Assembly: GCA_029821515.1 (NCBI GenBank)
Contig: JALGTD010000026.1
Coordinates: 1-22,054, forward strand
Length of the DNA stretch: 22,054 nucleotides
DNA from: Candidatus Zipacnadia bacterium
GTDB taxonomy: Bacteria > Armatimonadota > Zipacnadia > Zipacnadales > Zipacnadaceae
Direction: 5' to 3'
Part shown: positions 7,263 to 13,849 of the stretch, piece after piece
Layout: each line of letters opens with the position of its first letter
How positions within the stretch are numbered: position 1 is the first letter of the stretch
Position numbers and translations under genes: made by a program
The notes under the pieces: model-generated
The model's database searches: none
Told to the model about the DNA's origin: nothing
Seen by the model: the letters and a program-made list of their open reading frames with translations, nothing else

Positions 7263-7517
7263 ACGTAAATATTCCGCGGTACCACTCTGATTGGCGAGCA
7301 GTAAGCTCGCCCGCTTGGGCAGATACGGGCAGCAATTACTGTCGGCTGCCGATATCCTCTCCTGGTAACGGGGGAGTGCCGACCCAGCTTACTTGACATA
7401 TTGTCTTTCAGCCGGCAGCTCAGGGGTGATTTTCCGACCAGTTGCACCTGCCGGGCTCCCACTGTCCCCGGCTCGCTCTTAGGATCCTTAGTCGTACTCT
7501 TCCCCTTCTTCGCCTTT
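7226..7517 (-). promoter_or_regulatory. T-box riboswitch leader with AUC (isoleucine) specifier, controlling cimA
   Basis: Read on the minus strand, the leader has the T-box landmarks in order. Near its 5' end is a stem I base with the AGTA bulge (GGGGAAGAGTACG). The stem I distal arm follows (AGCGAGCCGGGG, then GTGGGAGCCCGG). The specifier region GGAAAATCACCCCTGAGC reads ATC at 7430-7428. The T-box core GAGTGGTACCGCGG lies at 7287-7274, and its TGGT can pair with the 3' ACCA of uncharged tRNA. The terminator hairpin follows. In this family, uncharged cognate tRNA binding the specifier and the T-box favours the antiterminator, so low charged tRNA-Ile should switch cimA on. The AUC specifier matches the isoleucine product of the gene. 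Confidence 0.93.
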
Positions 7518-7523
7518 GGGTGC

Positions 7524-7553
7524 AGTATACCACATTTTCCCGCTTTTATGCAA
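7524..7553 (-). promoter_or_regulatory. Sigma70-type promoter of the T-box/cimA transcript
   Basis: On the minus strand TTGCAT (7553-7548) is followed after 18 bp by TATACT (7529-7524). Transcription would begin near 7517, just before stem I of the T-box, which supports both calls. Confidence 0.75.
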
Positions 7554-7795
7554 GTGTTCTCAGTATATGTGGGGACGACAGCCCGGGCAAGGGTCAGCCG
7601 GTGCCGCTGTACACTGCTGATTCTGCCCTGGTTGGGATAATAGCCAACGAGTAAGATACAAGACCCGTATGTAGAGAGGAATCGCTGCTCGGTATGCTCA
7701 AATTTATGCAGTACTCGTCAGTCAATTAGATACCGATTGCCGGCTGATTTCCATGCGGTTTGCCGTCAATATCTCATTAAGGTGGTGTCCCCAAA
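7554..7795. other. Divergent spacer between the cimA promoter and the GH38 gene
   Basis: No gene is recognised. For the plus-strand gene I found only the ribosome binding site AAGGTGGTG just before 7796 and a GATAAT near 7635 with no matching -35 element. Small open frames here on the plus strand overlap the T-box leader and look accidental. Confidence 0.4.
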
Positions 7796-10700
7796 ATGAC
7801 AAGCCTCTTAAGTCTCGATGAGATCACTCCAACCGTTCTTCTCAAGCGTACTAATACGGGCTTGCAGCAGCTCGTACGTCTAGCTATCACAAATGGGGAA
7901 GAGGCAACGGTGGCGGCAGCCATTGCTTCTGGGCCGGACTTCACTTGCCGGGCTGACATAGCCGAGGTGCCGCCGGGCGAGTCAGTCCATGAGCTGTTCA
8001 TTGACGAGGTTAGAGAGCCGACTGATATTGAATTCATTCTTGAGATGGAAGAGACTGAGGTTAGCCGTAAGACGGTCGCCTGGCAGGTCCCTAAACCATG
8101 GACAGTACATGTAGTGCAGCGCTCGCACCACGATGTCGGCTACACCGACCTCGGCTCTACTGTGCTGCGCCAGCATGATCAGTTCCTCGCCGACGCTATT
8201 GCTATGGCGCAGGCGACCGACGATTATCCCGATGATGCCAAGTTTCGCATCACCATCGAGCAGGTCTGGTCACTTTGGCATTTTCTGAGCAATGCACCGC
8301 CCGATCAGGTTGAAGAGATGCTTGAACTGATTCGGGCGGGACGCATCGAAGTAACCGCCCTGTTCGGCAATATGACCACTGAGCTGTGCGGCTCGGAGGT
8401 GCTTGTCAGAACGTTGTACCACGCCGCCAAGCTCAAACGAGACTACGGCATCTCGGTAATATCCGCCGAGCACAATGACATACCCGGGCTTAGCTGGGGG
8501 CTGTGTGAGTTGTTGATTGATGCTGGCGTCAAGCTCTTCTGCCCGGGCTTGCCGTATTACTGGTCATGGGGTGATATGGAGTTACAGTCATTCTGGGACG
8601 AAGAGGCTATCTTTACTGAAGGCGTCCCGGGTGCTGTCTGGTGGGAGGCGCCCTCGGGTCGTCGCCTGCTGCTGTGGCACAGCGCAGTGGGTGCTAACGG
8701 CGATATGCGGGGTCAGTTGCCCACTCTGGCGGATAGGCTAGGTAAGCTGGAGGAGCAGGGCTATCCCTATACCGTGATCCGCTGGCCGGCGATTGGAGGC
8801 GGGCGCGACAATTCGCCTTACATTATTGATTATGCTCAGACCATCAAACAATGGAATGAGCAATGGGCCTACCCTCATCTGATATGTAGCACTGACGCCA
8901 AGTTCTATGCTGATTTCGCTGAGCAGATCCCCGCTGATCTGCCCGTGGTTCGCGGCGAGTTGCCCGGTCAGGACTATCCGGTGGGCGCCACCACCCAGGC
9001 GGCAGCCACCGCGGTGGATCGCCAGAACCACTCGAGCCTGCCTGGTGCGGAAAAGCTGGCTACGGCAGCCAGCTACTGGACCGATTGCCCCTATCAGGCC
9101 GACACGATCTTCTCGGCCTACGAAGAGATTCTGTGGTACGACGAGCACTGCGTTGGGCACATTTTGCCCTGTGGGCCGTCACATCAAGCCTCTGAGGTGG
9201 AGAAGGCGGTGCACGCTTACCGGGCAGCGGCGCTCAGCCACGATGTGCGCAACAAAGCTATGGCGAGGATTGCTGACAACGTGCAGTTGGACGAAGAGGG
9301 GTTTCATCTGGTCGTGTTCAATCCTGAACAGCAGGCCCGCACCGGCCTGGTGCGCACTCCCCTGCGCGAGATTGATAACTGCGGGACCACGATGATCCCA
9401 GTACCGCCCGAAGAAGATCCTGAAGGCACCGGATACATGCGAGGAGTACCGTTGCTGACTCGCTGGCACGCGGTGCCTCCTGCCGAGATGGTGGAGGGCA
9501 AGTTTGAACTGGTAGACCTGGATATCGGCGAGAGTATCGCTTTCCAGATTATCGAGCTGTCGGCCCCCGATGAGCCGGTACCGTATGCTCCCCAACGGGT
9601 CGGGATTGGTTCGGGTGGGAAGCGTATTGGAGGGATGGAAGTGCCTTCCGGTCTTAAGCGTGATCTGTGTTTTGTGGCCGAGGAAGTCCCTGCCTGCGGG
9701 TACCGCACATATCGCTTGGTGCCCAAAGAAGCAAACCCAGCGGATAGCGGTAGCGCCCACAGCCAGTCAACGCAAGTAGAAAATGAGTTCTACCGAATCG
9801 AGGTTGACGCGGGCAGTGGCGCTATTGTGAGTCTGTACGACAAAGCCGCCGACCGCGAGTTGGTGGATACTGATTGTCCACATAGCTTCAACGGCCTGGT
9901 TGTTCGGGGTCCGCTTTTTGATGAGGACCGCCTGCTGGAAGACGTGCAGGTAGATCAGGGCCAGACCGGTCCGATCTGCGCCTCGTTGCAGATAACGGGC
10001 AGAGCCTACGGCCACTGTGCGGTCACCCAGGCAATTACACTGTATGATGGGCTTCGCGAAGTCTACTTTGCTACCAGGATTCTTAAAGGTGTCACGCCGC
10101 TGCTGGATGCCCACCTGGCTTTTCCCTTCTTAGCGGATGATCCGCAGTTTCGCTACGCTGGGAACTTGGCGGCGCTGACGCCCATTGCCGACTATATGCC
10201 GGGTGCCTACTGGAATAGGATTACCGTCCAGAATTGGGTCAGAGTGACGGACGGCGATTTCAATATCGTGTGGTCCAGTCTGGATGCGCCAGTGGCCAGT
10301 TTCGCTGGACTTTGGCCTGACTACGTCTCGCCGGCCCATCGCTGCCACAGTGATAAGCGGTTGCAGCGCCCGCCGGTCAATCCCGAGCAGCTCAACAACG
10401 GCTGGATATACTCTAGTCTCACTCACAATAACTTCGGCACCAACTTCTCGTGTGTCCAGGATGGCGACTTGCTCTTCCGCTATGTGCTTACCACGCGCCA
10501 GGGAGCGCTTTCCGAGGGGCAAACCGCCCTGTGGGCCCGCCAGGCAGTTGATCCGATGACTACCATCTTTACTGAAAAGCCTCGCGATGGTACGCTTCCG
10601 CCGAGTGCCAGTTTCGCAAGAGTGGACAGTGACGAGGTGGTGCTGCTGGCCTGCAAACAAGCCGAAGATGGCCATGGACTGATCCTACGGCTGTGGAACA

Positions 10701-10885
10701 CGGCCAGCCAGGCCAGCAAGGCGAAGGTTAACCTGCCCTGGCTGGAGCTTGAGCATGCGGGGCTGACAAATGCCATCGAGGAAGACCAGGATGTGGCGCT
10801 GGAGACTGACGAGCACAGCTTTACGGTAGAGGTCGGCGCCAGCAGCCTGGCCACGGTACGGGTAATCCCGCGAAGTGAATCGTAG
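7796..10885 (+). CDS. Glycoside hydrolase family 38 alpha-mannosidase
   Basis: A 1029-residue retaining exo-glycosidase of family GH38, which usually releases alpha-linked mannose from glycans. Residues about 100-400 are the catalytic barrel, with the zinc-site motif HHDVGYTD (His112, Asp113; the classic form is HxHxDxGW) and the likely nucleophile Asp228 in EHNDIPG. A middle helical region follows at about 400-490 (AEKLATAASYW). The C-terminal beta domains of the family begin at about 660, with VENEFYRIEVDAGSGAIVSLYDKAADRELVD, and run to the end. There is no signal peptide, so it should act in the cytoplasm on imported oligosaccharides. The ATG at 7796 follows AAGGTGGTG. It opens a plus-strand carbohydrate region with an isomerase, a dehydrogenase and a multi-spanning membrane protein. 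The exact substrate is unknown. Confidence 0.93.
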   Translation: MTSLLSLDEITPTVLLKRTNTGLQQLVRLAITNGEEATVAAAIASGPDFTCRADIAEVPPGESVHELFIDEVREPTDIEFILEMEETEVSRKTVAWQVPKPWTVHVVQRSHHDVGYTDLGSTVLRQHDQFLADAIAMAQATDDYPDDAKFRITIEQVWSLWHFLSNAPPDQVEEMLELIRAGRIEVTALFGNMTTELCGSEVLVRTLYHAAKLKRDYGISVISAEHNDIPGLSWGLCELLIDAGVKLFCPGLPYYWSWGDMELQSFWDEEAIFTEGVPGAVWWEAPSGRRLLLWHSAVGANGDMRGQLPTLADRLGKLEEQGYPYTVIRWPAIGGGRDNSPYIIDYAQTIKQWNEQWAYPHLICSTDAKFYADFAEQIPADLPVVRGELPGQDYPVGATTQAAATAVDRQNHSSLPGAEKLATAASYWTDCPYQADTIFSAYEEILWYDEHCVGHILPCGPSHQASEVEKAVHAYRAAALSHDVRNKAMARIADNVQLDEEGFHLVVFNPEQQARTGLVRTPLREIDNCGTTMIPVPPEEDPEGTGYMRGVPLLTRWHAVPPAEMVEGKFELVDLDIGESIAFQIIELSAPDEPVPYAPQRVGIGSGGKRIGGMEVPSGLKRDLCFVAEEVPACGYRTYRLVPKEANPADSGSAHSQSTQVENEFYRIEVDAGSGAIVSLYDKAADRELVDTDCPHSFNGLVVRGPLFDEDRLLEDVQVDQGQTGPICASLQITGRAYGHCAVTQAITLYDGLREVYFATRILKGVTPLLDAHLAFPFLADDPQFRYAGNLAALTPIADYMPGAYWNRITVQNWVRVTDGDFNIVWSSLDAPVASFAGLWPDYVSPAHRCHSDKRLQRPPVNPEQLNNGWIYSSLTHNNFGTNFSCVQDGDLLFRYVLTTRQGALSEGQTALWARQAVDPMTTIFTEKPRDGTLPPSASFARVDSDEVVLLACKQAEDGHGLILRLWNTASQASKAKVNLPWLELEHAGLTNAIEEDQDVALETDEHSFTVEVGASSLATVRVIPRSES

Positions 10886-11379
10886 CTTGTACCTGCATCG
10901 CGGACATATATCTACCCCGGGGCGGAACTTGCTCAGTTCTTCTTTGTAGCCTGTAGAGCAAGGGGGGCCGGTGACCTGCTGGCGTCCAGCGCAGCCCCGT
11001 AGCGCGCCTAACTATCGACCACCGGCTCCGGAGGCAGTCCAGCCATGGCTTCCGGCCATGGCTGCAGGGGCCCTGAGACTAACATAGTAGGTGGTACCAC
11101 TAATGGGAGCACCTCACTGGTGTATTCGTCTTGTATAAGCCCAATCTCCATTGCTACAGAATAATGTCCATGTACTACCGACGATTCTAGCACATTACCC
11201 TCTTAACGCAAGACCCCACGTCGTGCTATACCGTATGAGTAGATTTTGAAATAGTCTCAAATGACCTGCATCCAGAGGGATCAGTACAGCAAACAGAGAA
11301 TGTTACTGGTAGCAGGAGAACATATGGGAAATCCTAGAGACAGCCGAAGTCGCGACGTCCAAGCTGAGGAGGAAGACTT
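10886..11379. other. 494-bp intergenic region after the GH38 gene
   Basis: No recognisable gene. It contains two inverted repeats: CTTGCTC (10928-10934) with GAGCAAG (10956-10962), and the perfect 8-bp hairpin listed separately. Neither has a T-run, so neither is a convincing terminator. A weak promoter candidate for the downstream isomerase is TTAACG (11203-11208), 18 bp, TATACC (11227-11232). A 61-codon minus-strand frame (11193-11008, GTG start) resembles no family known to me. Confidence 0.4.
11041..11063. repeat. Perfect 8-bp inverted repeat (hairpin) downstream of GH38
   Basis: AGCCATGG (11041-11048) and CCATGGCT (11056-11063) are perfect complements around a 7-nt loop CTTCCGG. It may stabilise the 3' end of the GH38 transcript or mark a protein-binding site. 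No T-run follows. Confidence 0.5.
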
Positions 11380-12222
11380 ATGCAAAACCAGATAGGATGT
11401 TTCAATAGGCCCTGGGCTCAGTGGGATTATGAGATTGCCCTGAAGGGCATACAAGCCGCTGGTTACGAACATACGGGCCTAATGTACCAGCGAGACAAGC
11501 TGCTGCTCAGTACAGATTCATCGCCTGACGAGATCCTTGAAATGAAGGAGCTCATTGAAAGCCATGAGTTGCGCCCCGCAGTTGTGCTGGCAGACCCGCC
11601 CCTTAATCTTCCCGTACAACAAGCAGCGGAACAATTCTGCCGGCTTGTGCTGGCAGACCCGCCCCTTAATCTTCCCGTACAACAAGCAGCGGAACAATTC
11701 TGCCGGCACATAGATAATGTTCATTTGCTGGGTGCCAGTTATGTGCTTACTTGTGGTACTATGAACGAGGAACAATATGAAACGTATTACCAGGTAATGG
11801 CGGAGTGTTGTGACTATGCGGCCCAGCAGGGAGTTATGCTCACGCTGAAGCCTCACGGCGGGATAGGTGCTACCGCCCACGAATGTCTGACCGCGGTCGA
11901 GCGGATAGACCACCCCAACTTCGCCATTTATTATGACCCTGGGAATATCCACTATTATACCGGGCAAGATGCAGCCCAGGATGTCAAGCTGATAGCCGAC
12001 TATGTAGTAGGCATCTGCGTGAAGGATTGCACTGGGCTGGAAGGCGAGGTAATGATTACTCCCGGCGAAGGCCTGGTAGATTTTGAATCGGTTTTCGGTA
12101 CACTTAAGGATGCCGGGTTTACTGGCCTTGTGACGGTTGAGTGCCTCGGCGGCGAGACGCCCGAACAGGTGAATGTTGCCGCCCAGCAGACGTATGAGTT
12201 TGTGGATAGTTTACTGTCATAA
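11380..12222 (+). CDS. Sugar phosphate isomerase/epimerase-like TIM-barrel protein carrying a 21-residue tandem duplication
   Basis: A 280-residue cytosolic TIM-barrel protein of the xylose-isomerase-like family. The ATG at 11380 follows GAGGAGGA. Family features include GASYVLTCG at about 118-126, YYDPGNIH (Asp186, His191) and TVECLG (Glu254). The position usually held by the first metal-binding Glu appears to be Lys157 in LKPHGG, and the usual late His pair region reads VKDC, so the metal site is unusual or belongs to a distinct subfamily. Residues 68-109 contain two exact copies of a 21-residue unit (VLADPPLNLP...EQFCR), encoded by an exact 63-bp tandem duplication that keeps the frame. 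Without it the protein would be 259 residues. It lies between the GH38 mannosidase and a dehydrogenase, which points to sugar catabolism (inference). Confidence 0.85.
   Translation: MQNQIGCFNRPWAQWDYEIALKGIQAAGYEHTGLMYQRDKLLLSTDSSPDEILEMKELIESHELRPAVVLADPPLNLPVQQAAEQFCRLVLADPPLNLPVQQAAEQFCRHIDNVHLLGASYVLTCGTMNEEQYETYYQVMAECCDYAAQQGVMLTLKPHGGIGATAHECLTAVERIDHPNFAIYYDPGNIHYYTGQDAAQDVKLIADYVVGICVKDCTGLEGEVMITPGEGLVDFESVFGTLKDAGFTGLVTVECLGGETPEQVNVAAQQTYEFVDSLLS
11582..11707 (+). repeat. Exact 63-bp tandem duplication inside the isomerase gene
   Basis: Positions 11582-11644 and 11645-11707 are identical over all 63 bases and directly adjacent; identity ends at once on both sides (G/C before, T/A after). 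The absence of any substitution points to a recent event or an assembly artefact. Confidence 0.95.
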
Positions 12223-12462
12223 TCGAGCGTCAATATCAATTGATGTATAGCAGCATCGAGAAGATAAGCGAGATACAACGCTGACTTGCCCCAGCGTAAG
12301 CAGCCGATATGCTGTGGAGAAGAACGACCCGACCAGAGTGTGGTGGTGGTTCCCCATATACCGGTGCTGCAACTATTATGCGCTGGCATCTGACGTTCAC
12401 CTGGGCTATGATAGATATGGAAATCTCGGCTAATATCGCTCGCCTTCGAAGGAGGCCATCCA
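12223..12462 (+). other. Spacer before the dehydrogenase: small hairpin and candidate promoter
   Basis: The 240-bp spacer holds a hairpin ACGCTG/CAGCGT (12278-12297, 8-nt loop) and a candidate promoter CTGGCA (12383-12388), 18-bp spacer, TATGAT (12407-12412, 5 of 6). The latter lies about 50 bp before the dehydrogenase start, so that gene may have its own transcript. No gene is seen. Confidence 0.4.
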
Positions 12463-13449
12463 ATGCTCTCTCGCTACATCTACTTTGATTCTGTGGACAC
12501 CCACTTTCAAACCGAAGAGCTTACCCCGCCCGGTCCTAACGAAATCATCATCCGTTCAACTTGTTCCCTCATCAGCGCCGGCACTGAGCGCGCTACGCTT
12601 CAAGGCATAATCAGCGGGCCAGGCCGCCTTGGTTACAGCCTCGTAGGCCGCGTTGAAGACGTAGGATCTGAGATTCAAAGGTTCACAGTGGGCGACCGCG
12701 TCGTTGCCGATTGTCATCATGCAGATTACGTAAAATGTAGTGCTGAACCCTGGCATGTGCAGCCTATCCCTGCCGAAGTAAGCGATAGGGCTGCTGCTTT
12801 TACTGTTCTTGCCAGCGTCGCCGCGCACGCCATCGAGCGTGCCGATCTACACATAGACGAGGGGGTCCTCATCGCTGGTGCTGGCGTCGTTGGACTGCTT
12901 GCTACTCAACTGGCACAAGTTGTGGGAGCTTACCCTGTCATTGTCACTGACATCCGTCCCGAAGCCATCGAGATGGCTCATCGTGTCGGTGTCAAGAATA
13001 CCATCCACGCTGAATCTGATGAAGAACTGCGTTCCGGTCTTGAGGCAATTGCTCCCAACCAATCCATCTCCGTTCTCATTGAAGCCTCCGGGAATCCCCA
13101 GACGGTAAGGACTTTAGTGTCCCTCGCACCTTCGGGCGCCCGGGTGGTGGTAGCTGGTGCCCTCTCTGGTGAACTGCTCCTTCCTGATCCCTTCGACGCC
13201 TTCATAATGCGTGAAATCTCCATCATCGGCGCTTTTCAGCCCAACTGCCCTCGCGAGCGTCAAATGTACTATCCCTGGTCGCAGAGCGACAACCGTACCA
13301 TGGCCTTGCACCTGATGGCCGAAGATCGTCTGATTGTCGAGCCCCTGATAACCCACGTTATATCTGCCGAGGAACTGCCCTCCTTTTATGCCGACTTGAA
13401 GTCCGGCGCTGTACAGCCTACTGGCGCCATCATCAACTGGAGCGGCTGA
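12463..13449 (+). CDS. Medium-chain dehydrogenase (zinc-binding alcohol dehydrogenase family)
   Basis: A 328-residue NAD(P)-dependent oxidoreductase of the medium-chain dehydrogenase/reductase superfamily. Residues 1-125 form the GroES-like catalytic domain (LISAGTERATLQG, LGYSLVGRVEDVGSEIQRFTVGDRV). Residues about 130-270 form the Rossmann domain with the dinucleotide motif GAGVVG at 139-144 and VTDIRPEAIEMA. The four-Cys structural zinc lobe is absent. The LISAGTER pattern is seen in sugar dehydrogenases and BchC-like proteins. The ATG follows AAGGAGG with good spacing. Codon use differs from its neighbours: Leu is often CTC or CTT and Glu often GAA, whereas the flanking genes favour CTG and GAG. 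This may mean separate acquisition. In context it probably oxidises a sugar or polyol released upstream (inference). Confidence 0.85.
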   Translation: MLSRYIYFDSVDTHFQTEELTPPGPNEIIIRSTCSLISAGTERATLQGIISGPGRLGYSLVGRVEDVGSEIQRFTVGDRVVADCHHADYVKCSAEPWHVQPIPAEVSDRAAAFTVLASVAAHAIERADLHIDEGVLIAGAGVVGLLATQLAQVVGAYPVIVTDIRPEAIEMAHRVGVKNTIHAESDEELRSGLEAIAPNQSISVLIEASGNPQTVRTLVSLAPSGARVVVAGALSGELLLPDPFDAFIMREISIIGAFQPNCPRERQMYYPWSQSDNRTMALHLMAEDRLIVEPLITHVISAEELPSFYADLKSGAVQPTGAIINWSG

Positions 13450-13464
13450 TATTCAGGGCCTGCA

Positions 13465-13767
13465 GTGCATGTAGACGGCAACAGCTCGCAAGAACTCATT
13501 GGCTCAACGGACATCAGGCTCCATGGAGGCGACGCTCGCATTGACTGCCTGGGCCTGGCCACACTGTTGGGCTTCTGGTCGCAGCCGGGACACGCGTTTC
13601 TGAAAGTGGTTCTCATCCAGACTATGACTCCCTCAGTAGTAATATCACTAGCGGTAGTGCAGGCCCTGGGGCTGAAGTCTAATCTGGCTAATGCCTGTTG
13701 GCTCACAACCAATCTGGTAGCTATTTCACTGGCGGGCCTGCTGACTTGGCTGGCAGCACTGCTGTGA
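13465..13767 (+). pseudogene. C-terminal remnant of an auxin-efflux-carrier (AEC) family permease
   Basis: The frame has no ribosome binding site at its first ATG. Its last 65 residues or so look like the final two membrane segments of AEC transporters: FLKVVLIQTMTPSVVISLAVVQALGL, then ANACWLTTNLVAISLAGLLTWLAALL, with the conserved MP/TPS turn. The first 45 residues look non-native. In a second frame, MEATLALTA (about 13523-13549) would join LGLATLLGFW better, which suggests an additional frameshift. An intact AEC protein has about 300 residues, so most of the gene is missing; the dehydrogenase directly precedes the fragment. The assignment is from memory of the family and moderate. Confidence 0.4.
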
Positions 13768-13849
13768 GAAGGAAAGCCAGTAGCCGATAGCGAAATTATC
13801 TCAACCCACGCTCTCCCGATCTGTTGCACGAAGTTTGAAGGAGCTGCGA

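Noticed and set aside
8738..10675. Several minus-strand frames of 115-193 codons
   Set aside because: All lie opposite the GH38 gene, whose domain structure is continuous across the region.
11083..11110. GTGGTACCAC resembling a T-box core
   Set aside because: It is a short perfect palindrome without stem I, specifier or terminator around it, unlike the complete T-box at 7226-7517.
11008..11193. 61-codon minus-strand ORF after the GH38 gene
   Set aside because: It has only a GTG start, matches no family and includes the hairpin at 11041-11063; evidence is too thin for a gene call.
11582..11707. CRISPR-type or mobile-element repeat
   Set aside because: There are only two directly adjacent copies with no spacer, both inside one reading frame. 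No CRISPR array, transposase or integrase was seen anywhere in the window.
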